A stretch of DNA of 64,000 nucleotides. Source: Gordonibacter pamelaeae (GTDB taxonomy: Bacteria > Actinomycetota > Coriobacteriia > Coriobacteriales > Eggerthellaceae). The notes below the pieces were generated by a model, which searched no databases, was not told where the DNA came from, and saw only the letters and a program-made list of their open reading frames with translations. Below, one piece after another: positions 16,794 to 23,840 of the stretch (positions are counted from its first letter, which is position 1; every line of letters begins with the position of its first letter). The stretch is taken from the NCBI RefSeq assembly GCF_042665095.1, contig NZ_JBHTBV010000010.1. One strand, written 5' to 3'. A program made the translations under genes and the position numbers.

Positions 16794-19193
16794 TTACTTG
16801 TTCTGGTCGTAGAAGCTGGGCTCGTCGCTCTTGTGCGAGGGGCCGTGCGTGTAGCCGTTCGTGGCCGTCACCTGGTAGGTGGGCTGGTCCTCGGGCCTCA
16901 TGTTGTCCGGCGTGCAGGGGTACACCTTCGCCATGCCGCACTTGATGGGCGCGCCGTAGCCGGACGGGCCGTTCTCGCACATGGGAATGAGGTTGTTCGG
17001 GTTGCAGTCGAACACGCCGAACAGGCTCGGCTCGGCCGCCTCCTGCTCGGGGAACCACCAGCCGTGCTCGGTGGAGATGACGCGGGGATCGAGCGTGTCG
17101 TTGAAGCGCGCCACCTGGCGACACTTGCCCATCTGGTTCTCGATCCAGGTCCACTGGCCCTCGGCCACGCCGTATTTCGCCGCCGTGTCGGGATGGATGT
17201 CGAAGTAGGGCACCGGGTGCAGCTCGCGGCTCGTCGTGTTCGCCTGGCGCCACTCGGAGTGGAAGAACTCGAAGGAGCGCTTGCCCGTGGTGAGCACGAG
17301 CGGGTACTCCTCGGCCAGCTCCGGCGTGGAGACCGGCGAGGTGGGAGGCTCCTCGTAGAACGGCAGCGCGTCCACGCCCCAGCTGTCGAACAGGCTGATG
17401 TAGAACTCGTAGCGGCCCGTAGGGGTCATGAAGCCGGGCTGGCCGTCGGGACGCAGCAGGCCCTTCTCGTACTTGTAGTAGCGGAAGTCGTTGTAGATCA
17501 TGCCGGCATGGTCGTTCTCCAGCTCCTCCATGGTGAAGCCGCAGTTGCCCACCTGGAGGCGCCAGTTCATGTAGTCGCGCGGCTCCTTGACCCACTCGGG
17601 CCAGCTCTCGGGTGCCAAACGGTGCCCCAGGTCGATCATGATCTGCTCGTCTTCCTTCGCCTCGTAGAAGCTCGAGCACTTCGTGAGCGAGCGGACCGGG
17701 TCGAACCACACGCGGATGCAGTCGCGCTCGTTGGACATGGCGCAGGGCAGCACGAGGTCGGCGCAGGCCACGATGAACGGCGTCTTGAACAGGTCGACCA
17801 CGCAGATGAACGGTACCTTCTCCATGGCGCGGTAGATGCGCGGCGCGTCCTGGCCCATGTTCGTGATGGGGTTGGAGGACTGGATCCACAGCATGTTCAC
17901 CGGGCGCGGGTCGCCCTTCTCGTCAAGGCCGGTCTCGCACGCCTCGAGGATGGCGTCGGACTGGGAGGACGCCGTGAAGCCGTACTTCTTCAGGTTGTAC
18001 TTGGAGTTGCCCAGGCGCTTCTCCACCATGCCCTCTTTGAGGTACTCGATGCCGGAGTTGTAGCCGAACTCCAGGCCGCAGGCCTGGTCGATGAGGATGT
18101 TGCCGCCGGGGTTGTCGATGTTGCCCGTGATGCCGGCCAAGCAGGCGATGGCGTGGGCCGTAGGGGTGCCGATCTTCGACATGTCCACGGCGAGGCCCCA
18201 CTGGATGGTGGAGGGGTGGGCCTTCGCGTAGAAGCGCGCGGCCTCCACGATGAGCTCGGGCTCGACCCAGCAGATCTCGGCCACCTTCTCAACCGGATAG
18301 TCCTTCACGCGCTCGGCAAGCGCCTCAAAGCCGTAGGTCCACTTGTCGATGAAGTCGTGGTCCACGAGGTCCTCGCCGATGATGACGTTCATCATGCCGA
18401 GGGCGAGCGCCGCGTCGGTGCCGGGGCGCAGGCGCAGCCAGTACTTGGACTTGGAGGCGATCCACGTGAGCTGCGGGTCGATGGTCACGAGCTCGCTGCC
18501 GCGCTTCATGGCCTCCACGATCCAGTGGCCGAGGAAGGCGTCGGAGTTGCACACGACCGGGTTCGTGCCCCAGATGACGATGCACTCGGGGATCTGCCAC
18601 TCGGGGTCGTTCTCGTAGCGGTCGGGGCGGAACTGGCTCATGTCGGCCACCCACTGGTTGCCCATGACCACGTAGCAGAGCGCCGTGCGCGGCAGCATGC
18701 ACGAGTCGCCCGACAGGAAGCAGAGCGTGAGGTCGGGGCCGCCGAAGTTCGCGTACTGGTTGTGCGCGATGACCTGCGAGACGTTGCGGCCGGTGCCGAT
18801 CATGGAGATGATGGACTCGGGGCCGTCCTTCTCCTGGAACGCGCGGACCTTTTCCTCGATGATATCGTAGGCCTCGTCCCAGCTCACGCGCTCCCACTTG
18901 TCCTCGCCGCGCTTCCCGGCGCGCTTCATGGGGTAGCGCAGGCGCTCCTCGTGGTTCACGAGCTCGGGCAGCTCCAGGCAGCGCATGCAGAGGCGCCCCT
19001 GGTTGAACGGGCTGTTCGGATCGCCCTCAACCTTCACGAGCTTGCCGTCGTCGTCCGTGTAGAAGATCACCTGGCATCCCTCGTGGCAGCCCGGGCCCGA
19101 CCACATGGTCGTGCGCGTGGCGGTGAGGTCGCCCTCCTTCCAGTGCAGCTTCTTCGGGTACAGGTCAAGGTTGTACTCGTTGTTGTACTCCAT
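16794..19193 (-). CDS. Molybdopterin oxidoreductase, catechol-dehydroxylase-like
   Basis: 799 aa, cytoplasmic (no Tat signal). Fe-S ligands are C36, C40, C69 and C72 (GCHEGC, then GRLCMRC), followed by the bis-MGD fold: WERVSWDEAYD, GTGRNVSQ, IVIWGTNPVVCNSD, LVTIDPQLTW, PGTDAALALGM, and a C-terminal domain with GHRLAPESWPEW and TPTGRYEF. C165 in SGDSCMLPR lies 96 residues after C69 and is the candidate Mo ligand. This layout matches acetylene hydratase and gut catechol dehydroxylases. The ATG at 19193 opens after a 330-base divergent region. Partners are the ferredoxin and MFS just downstream. Substrate unknown. Confidence 0.85.
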   Translation of the reverse strand: MEYNNEYNLDLYPKKLHWKEGDLTATRTTMWSGPGCHEGCQVIFYTDDDGKLVKVEGDPNSPFNQGRLCMRCLELPELVNHEERLRYPMKRAGKRGEDKWERVSWDEAYDIIEEKVRAFQEKDGPESIISMIGTGRNVSQVIAHNQYANFGGPDLTLCFLSGDSCMLPRTALCYVVMGNQWVADMSQFRPDRYENDPEWQIPECIVIWGTNPVVCNSDAFLGHWIVEAMKRGSELVTIDPQLTWIASKSKYWLRLRPGTDAALALGMMNVIIGEDLVDHDFIDKWTYGFEALAERVKDYPVEKVAEICWVEPELIVEAARFYAKAHPSTIQWGLAVDMSKIGTPTAHAIACLAGITGNIDNPGGNILIDQACGLEFGYNSGIEYLKEGMVEKRLGNSKYNLKKYGFTASSQSDAILEACETGLDEKGDPRPVNMLWIQSSNPITNMGQDAPRIYRAMEKVPFICVVDLFKTPFIVACADLVLPCAMSNERDCIRVWFDPVRSLTKCSSFYEAKEDEQIMIDLGHRLAPESWPEWVKEPRDYMNWRLQVGNCGFTMEELENDHAGMIYNDFRYYKYEKGLLRPDGQPGFMTPTGRYEFYISLFDSWGVDALPFYEEPPTSPVSTPELAEEYPLVLTTGKRSFEFFHSEWRQANTTSRELHPVPYFDIHPDTAAKYGVAEGQWTWIENQMGKCRQVARFNDTLDPRVISTEHGWWFPEQEAAEPSLFGVFDCNPNNLIPMCENGPSGYGAPIKCGMAKVYPCTPDNMRPEDQPTYQVTATNGYTHGPSHKSDEPSFYDQNK

Positions 19194-19522
19194 ACCTATT
19201 CCTCTCTTCCCTCGTCCTTTGGGTCTCCGAACGCCGGGTGGAACCGACCGCTCGTCGAATACCGCCATTCTAGGGAGCAGGCCTGCGGCCGCGAAACGGA
19301 GGAAGTTCCAAAAACTCGGGCGAACTTTTGGAACATCCTCTATAGGCCGCCGCTCGGGGCGTTTTCTATACTGCAAAGCGTGGCGGACCCGTCGGACGCT
19401 GTGGACGTGAAACGCGTCATGCCTGATGGGAGAGGCATCCGCTCGCAGCGAATGCCGCGCGCGGCCATGCGCCGACGCGCCGCCGACCTGTCGGAACCAA
19501 TCGGGAAAGAGGTTGAGAGACC
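19194..19522. other. Divergent regulatory region between 16794 operon and 19523 gene
   Basis: No gene is supported. It contains a 9-bp inverted repeat at 19305-19334 and a TATACT hexamer near 19367-19372 that could be a -10 for the plus-strand genes. The rest is GC-rich and unremarkable. Confidence 0.6.
19305..19334. promoter_or_regulatory. Inverted repeat GTTCCAAAA-N12-TTTTGGAAC
   Basis: The arms at 19305-19313 and 19326-19334 are perfect reverse complements. The element sits about 110 bases upstream of the molybdoenzyme start (minus strand) and about 190 bases upstream of the zinc-ribbon gene (plus strand). It looks like a dimeric regulator site; the regulator could be either flanking PucR-type protein. 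Confidence 0.55.
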
Positions 19523-19759
19523 ATGTGCTTCAGACCAACGGCCGTCGAACTGAACAAGAAATGCCCGGAGTGCGGACGCTCGTGCGAGCCGAGCCCGTCC
19601 GCCTGCCCTGACTGCGGCGCAGCGCTGCCCGCGGGACCGTCGGCCCCGGGCGCCCCGGGAGCGGCCGCCCCGGGAGCGCCCGGTGCTCCCGGGGCGCCGG
19701 CGGCGCCGGGGGCTCCCAAGCCGCCCGCCGCGCCCGGGAAGGCGCCGGGGCAGAACTAG
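19523..19759 (+). CDS. Zinc-ribbon mini-protein with collagen-like Gly-Ala-Pro tail
   Basis: 78 aa. Residues ~13-33 form a zinc ribbon (CPECGRSC, CPDCG). Residues ~36-77 are almost only Gly, Ala and Pro in GAP-like triplets, ending KPPAAPGKAPGQN. AGAGG-type ribosome site. It is 94 bases before an MFS gene, with a hairpin between. The tail suggests an extended spacer or interaction segment. The DNA of the tail is extremely GC-rich and repetitive and could be slippage-prone. Function unknown. Confidence 0.65.
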   Translation: MCFRPTAVELNKKCPECGRSCEPSPSACPDCGAALPAGPSAPGAPGAAAPGAPGAPGAPAAPGAPKPPAAPGKAPGQN

Positions 19760-19804
19760 CCTGCGGGCGCCCCGGCCAGCCGGGGAGGCGCGAGCTAGCG
19801 CAGG

Positions 19805-19826
19805 GTGCGGCCGCAAGCGGCCGCAC
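19805..19826. terminator. Hairpin between zinc-ribbon gene and MFS gene
   Basis: Arms GTGCGGCCGC and GCGGCCGCAC are perfect around AA. It may attenuate read-through into the MFS gene, whose ribosome site starts 15 bases later. Confidence 0.5.
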
Positions 19827-19853
19827 GGGGAATCGACCAGCAAGGAGAGGAAC

Positions 19854-21092
19854 ATGGGAGAGAAAAGCAAGACCGGCAACGCCTGGGTGAACTTCATCCT
19901 CATCTTCGTCATGGGGGCCATCTTCGCCATCGGGTTCTTCAAGGTGCCGCCCGCCATGGGCAGCCTCATGGAGTACTTCCAGTGCGGCCTGGGCGAGGCG
20001 GGCTGGTTCATGTCGGCGTGCTCCGTGGCCGGCACCGTCATCGCGTTCGCAACCGGCGCCATCCAGACGAAGATCGGGCCGAAGGGCATGCTCATCGCCG
20101 CGCTGGTGTGCATGGCGCTCGACTCGCTCGTGGGCGTGCTCGCCCCGAACGTCGAGGTGTTCATCGCATCGCGCTTCATCGGCGGCTTGGGCAACGGCTT
20201 TCTGGCCACGGCCGGCCCCACGCTCATCGCGCTCTTGTTCAAGGATCCCGCCAAGCGCAGCCTGCCGAACTCCATCTGGGCCTGCTGGACGGCGGCCGGA
20301 TCGCTCATCATGCTGAACTCCTATGCGTTCATCTTGGGCGCCACCGGCAGCTGGCAGGGCGTGTGGTGGGTGTGCCTGGCCATCGTGGTGGTTGGCCTCG
20401 TGCTCACCGTGTTCGGCATCCGCGTCGACCATGCCGAGGAGATGCAGATGGTGGCCGCCGGCGGCGACGTCAAGCCGTGGGCCGGCCTCACGTCCCTGAA
20501 CTCGTGGCTGCTCGTGATCGTGTTCGCCTGCTTCGCGTTCATCTTCTCGGTATGGTCGGCCATGGCGCCCACCTACCTGCAGACGCCGCTCGTGGGCATG
20601 GACATGGCCGCTGCGAACTCCGTGTCGTCCATCACCACCGTCACCGGCATCGTGGGCTCGCTCATCATCGGCGTGGTGCTCACGAAGGTGAGGAACCAGC
20701 CGCTCGTGCTCGTGGGCACCATGGTGCTCTGCACCGTGGCCGGCGTGATCCAGTTCGTGTTCACCGGCCAGGCGGCGATCATCGTGGTGGCCGTGCTCGT
20801 GGGCCTGTTCACGAACATCGTGCCGCCCGCGCTGTTCTCGAACGCGCAGTGGGCCGCGAAGACCCCGGCCGGCGTGGCGCTGGTCATGGCCGCACTGCCC
20901 ATCGGCTCGAACTTCGGCGGCATCCCCGCCGCCCCCATCGCCGGCGCCATCGTGGAGTCCACGGGCAGCTGGGCGATGGTGGCCGTGCCGCTGGGCATCG
21001 TGGGCGCCGTCGGACTGGTGTGCGCCGTCGTGTTCATGGCACGCTGCGGCAAGTACGCGGTGGGCGCCGCGAAGTCCGAGGACGCGCAGTAG
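19854..21092 (+). CDS. MFS transporter
   Basis: 412 aa, about 12 membrane spans, with the MFS loop represented by TGAIQTKIGPKG near residue 66 and a long central loop. Ribosome site AAGGAGAGG. It is read away from the 16794 molybdoenzyme operon across a shared regulatory region, so it is likely a second transporter for the same substrate or for its product. Confidence 0.83.
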   Translation: MGEKSKTGNAWVNFILIFVMGAIFAIGFFKVPPAMGSLMEYFQCGLGEAGWFMSACSVAGTVIAFATGAIQTKIGPKGMLIAALVCMALDSLVGVLAPNVEVFIASRFIGGLGNGFLATAGPTLIALLFKDPAKRSLPNSIWACWTAAGSLIMLNSYAFILGATGSWQGVWWVCLAIVVVGLVLTVFGIRVDHAEEMQMVAAGGDVKPWAGLTSLNSWLLVIVFACFAFIFSVWSAMAPTYLQTPLVGMDMAAANSVSSITTVTGIVGSLIIGVVLTKVRNQPLVLVGTMVLCTVAGVIQFVFTGQAAIIVVAVLVGLFTNIVPPALFSNAQWAAKTPAGVALVMAALPIGSNFGGIPAAPIAGAIVESTGSWAMVAVPLGIVGAVGLVCAVVFMARCGKYAVGAAKSEDAQ

Positions 21093-21188
21093 AGCGACGG
21101 GCACCGGGGAGGCGTGAGACGCCCCTTCCATCCCCGACGTTTCGCAGGCCCCGGCGCCTCCCCTGGACGCCGCAACCGCCGAAACCAG

Positions 21189-21219
21189 AGCGGGCCGCAG
21201 GTTCAACCTGCGGCCCGCT
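21189..21219. terminator. Strong hairpin after the MFS gene
   Basis: AGCGGGCCGCAGG and CCTGCGGCCCGCT pair fully across a TTCAA loop. It lies 97 bases after the MFS stop and before the promoter of the next gene, so it probably ends the 19523-21092 unit. Confidence 0.75.
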
Positions 21220-21303
21220 TGCATGGGGGGCTCGCGCGCCGGGACACTTCTTCGCTCGGCGGCACGCTCCGGGTAGCATCGCTGTCGGCAGGCTTGGACT
21301 CCT

Positions 21304-21312
21304 TGGTATAAT
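21304..21312 (+). promoter_or_regulatory. Extended -10 promoter of the PucR-type gene
   Basis: TGGTATAAT has the TGn extension before a perfect TATAAT, 34 bases before the start codon. No good -35 is present, which fits an extended -10 promoter. Confidence 0.65.
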
Positions 21313-21345
21313 ACGGCAAACACGTTTTCCCGCGAAAGGCCGTCC

Positions 21346-22950
21346 ATGAAGCTAAGCCTTCACACCATCGAGCACGAGCTGGGAGCTGCGGTCGCAGGTT
21401 CGAGCATCGCGTCGGACGCCTGCGAGCCAGCACTCGAGTACCCGGCCCTCTTCAACGCGAGCGAGCACCGACTCTTCGAGCACATCGCGTACGTGGCCTC
21501 GTCGGACGATATCGACGCGTCGAAGGAGAAGATCAGGCGCCAGCTGAGTCGCAACCCCCATCTCACCCTTGCGTTCATATGCCTGGGCGAACCGCCGGCG
21601 TTCTGCCTCGAGGCGAAAAACTGCGATGTCCTCTGGGTCGACGACAGGCAAAACGAGAGCAAGGCGTTCAACGCCGTCCAAGAGGCGTTCCAGAGGTTCA
21701 ATGCCTGGGAACGCGAGCTCGGCATGATCGTGGAGCAGGGCGGCGAGCTGCCTGGACTCGTGAACGCGAGCCTGAAGGTATTCAAGAACGACATTTGCAT
21801 CACCGACCCGTTCAGCCGTGTGCTCGCGCATCGCGTGTTCCGAAACGTCCGTTTCCCTCGCGAGCAGACCGACCTCATAAAGGAGGGAGCGTACCTTCCG
21901 AAGGGCATGCTCTTCGACGGCGTACGCGACGAGCAGGACGGCGAGAACTTCACCTCCCCGCTTCCCACCTTCTCCACCATGCAGGCGTTCGACTGCACGG
22001 TGCTCCGGTCAACCATCGGGCTGTCGCCCGAGTACGCCATCGTGCTGTCCATCCATCCCAACTTCCAACCGGTCGGCAAGAAGGACTGCGCCCCGGCGCT
22101 CACGCTGGCGTCCGCCATAGAGAGGCTCTACCGGGCGAGCAGCGCAACCGGTGGAAGCCGGCCGTTCATCAACGCGCATTCCTCGCTGAAGTCGCTCATC
22201 TTGGGCCGCCAAGTCTCCGACGCCGACCTCGTACAGAGCGCGATAGCGCAGGGATGGAGCCAGGATGCCGACGAGTACCAGTGCCTCTGCATCGATTTCG
22301 CCTCTTCCCTGCAGGTTCAGGACTGCTGCTTCATGCGACCCTACGCCGCGGTGTGCAGCCGGCTGCAAGCCACGTTCGACTGCGTCGCCTTCGTCGTGGA
22401 GAACCGCATAGTCGCTGCGCTGAACCGTTCGCGCATGGGGATGGAGGACGATCGGCTCGCCAACGACCTCGGACGCTTCGCCGAGGACCATCACCTTATC
22501 ATCGGCTCGAGCGCTCCTTACCTTGGTCTGCGCAGCCTGCGCGACAGCTACCGCCAGGCATTCGCCGCCCTGCGCATGGGCTACGTGGGCGGCAGCGAAG
22601 AACTCGTGCCCTTCCCTGCCCATGCACTGGAAATAGGCATGAACTTCATCATGAAGGAGATGGCGCCCGAGCGCTTCTGTCCGAAGGAGCTGCTCGAGCT
22701 CGCCCAGCAAGACCATGACCTGTTCGTCGCGCTCAAAACGTACCTGCTGTCGAACTGCAATTCAAGCGAGGCAGGCAAGCGCCTCTCCCTGCAGCGCAAC
22801 AGCTTCGTCTACCGCTTGGAGAAAGCCCGCAGGCTGCTGGGACTCGACTTGGATGATCCCGACACACGACTCTTGCTGCTTATATCGTTCAAGCTCATCG
22901 ACCTGTATGGCCTGTCCAACATCGAGCCCCTCGCGCAACCGAGGAGCTGA
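21346..22950 (+). CDS. PucR/CdaR-type transcriptional regulator
   Basis: 534 aa. The C-terminal helix-turn-helix is SEAGKRLSLQRNSFVYRLEKA, the PucR type. Upstream is a GGDEF-like segment (LIIGSSAPYLGLRSLRDSYRQAF). The N-terminal ~270 residues have no recognised domain and probably sense an effector. It is convergent with the minus-strand cassette at 22963-26249 and only 12 bases from its end, which makes that cassette a likely target. It is a distant relative of the regulator at 13038. Confidence 0.82.
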   Translation: MKLSLHTIEHELGAAVAGSSIASDACEPALEYPALFNASEHRLFEHIAYVASSDDIDASKEKIRRQLSRNPHLTLAFICLGEPPAFCLEAKNCDVLWVDDRQNESKAFNAVQEAFQRFNAWERELGMIVEQGGELPGLVNASLKVFKNDICITDPFSRVLAHRVFRNVRFPREQTDLIKEGAYLPKGMLFDGVRDEQDGENFTSPLPTFSTMQAFDCTVLRSTIGLSPEYAIVLSIHPNFQPVGKKDCAPALTLASAIERLYRASSATGGSRPFINAHSSLKSLILGRQVSDADLVQSAIAQGWSQDADEYQCLCIDFASSLQVQDCCFMRPYAAVCSRLQATFDCVAFVVENRIVAALNRSRMGMEDDRLANDLGRFAEDHHLIIGSSAPYLGLRSLRDSYRQAFAALRMGYVGGSEELVPFPAHALEIGMNFIMKEMAPERFCPKELLELAQQDHDLFVALKTYLLSNCNSSEAGKRLSLQRNSFVYRLEKARRLLGLDLDDPDTRLLLLISFKLIDLYGLSNIEPLAQPRS

Positions 22951-22962
22951 GCGCGCCGCACC

Positions 22963-23391
22963 TCATTCCCGCTCGCCCACAAGCTCGATGTCGAACGCCA
23001 GCTCCTTGCCGGCCAGCGGATGGTTGAAGTCGACGCGCGCCATGCCCTCGCGCACCTCGAGCACTTTGGCCGGAAAGCGCAGCCCCTCTTCGGTGACGAA
23101 ATAGAAGAGCCTGCCCACCTCGATGTCCTTCGCGTTGGGAATGGCGTACATAGGCGCCAGCTCCACTTTCTCCTCGATGCGCTCCCCGAAGGCATCGCAT
23201 GCGGGCATGACGACGTGCCGGGACTCGCCCACCTCCATGGACGCCACAGCCTCGTCGAACCCATGGATGACCTCACCCGAGCCCACGACGAACTCCAGTG
23301 GTTCCTTGCCCTCGGTGCTGTCGAACACCGTCCCGTCCGCCAGCGTGCCGCGGTAGCGGACCCGAGCGGTCTTGCCATAGCTCGTCATCAT
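22963..23391 (-). CDS. FKBP-type (SlyD-like) peptidyl-prolyl isomerase
   Basis: 142 aa. The FKBP barrel is seen in VRYRGTLADGTVFDST near the start, the inserted IF domain in the middle, and the SlyD signature DFNHPLAGK near residue 127. It lacks the His/Cys-rich metal-binding tail of E. coli SlyD. Two tandem ATGs (23391 and 23388) follow AAGGAGCGC. It is the third gene after a molybdoenzyme and its ferredoxin, so it may act as a folding chaperone for them. Paralogs are at 41691, 53283 and 63398. Confidence 0.87.
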   Translation of the reverse strand: MMTSYGKTARVRYRGTLADGTVFDSTEGKEPLEFVVGSGEVIHGFDEAVASMEVGESRHVVMPACDAFGERIEEKVELAPMYAIPNAKDIEVGRLFYFVTEEGLRFPAKVLEVREGMARVDFNHPLAGKELAFDIELVGERE

Positions 23392-23480
23392 GCGCTCCTT
23401 ATCGCGAGGAGGGACCGGCCTTCGCACGTCTCGCTGCTTCCGGTCCCTCGGCTTTCCTTCCTTGCGCCTTTCGAAAGACG

Positions 23481-23840
23481 CTAGCAGACCGTGCCCGCCT
23501 TCGGCACGAAGACGGCGAACTTGGTCGAACCATCGAAGTTGCGCACGAGCTCGTCGACGGGGCCATAGCGCATGGCAAGGCTCTGGCAGTGCTTCACGCA
23601 CAACGGCTTCTTGCCCTTGGCGGTGCGTTCGGCGCACAGGTCGCACTGGTCGGTGGGCACCGGGACGAAATCGTACTGGTACGCATCACCGTCGATCTGC
23701 CAAGGTCCGATCTTCTGTATCTTGATTCCCCAGCGGTCGACCGGCAAGCCGTGCTCCATCTGGCACGAAACCTCGCACGAATGGCAGCCCGTGCAGAACT
23801 CGTAGTTGATCAGCAGGCCGTATGCCTTGTCGTCAGCCAT
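23481..23840 (-). CDS. Two-cluster [4Fe-4S] ferredoxin subunit
   Basis: 119 aa with CTGCHSCEVSC, then CDLCAER and CVKHC: eight cluster Cys. Its ATG directly abuts the stop codon of the catalytic subunit (no gap), so the two are translationally coupled. It should pass electrons to the molybdoenzyme at 23841. Confidence 0.9.
   Translation of the reverse strand: MADDKAYGLLINYEFCTGCHSCEVSCQMEHGLPVDRWGIKIQKIGPWQIDGDAYQYDFVPVPTDQCDLCAERTAKGKKPLCVKHCQSLAMRYGPVDELVRNFDGSTKFAVFVPKAGTVC

Noticed and set aside
16530..19553. Antisense open frame of about 1000 codons opposite a molybdoenzyme
   Set aside because: Its product is a low-complexity Val/His/Arg/Ala-rich chain with no family features. It mirrors the GC-rich codon use of the real gene on the other strand.
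19620..19745. Possible tandem repeat or CRISPR-like array
   Set aside because: The repetition is codon-level Gly-Ala-Pro coding without constant repeats and unique spacers.
19340..20311. Minus-strand open frame opposite the zinc-ribbon and MFS genes
   Set aside because: The translation has no recognisable domain, while the plus strand carries an MFS protein with a good ribosome site.
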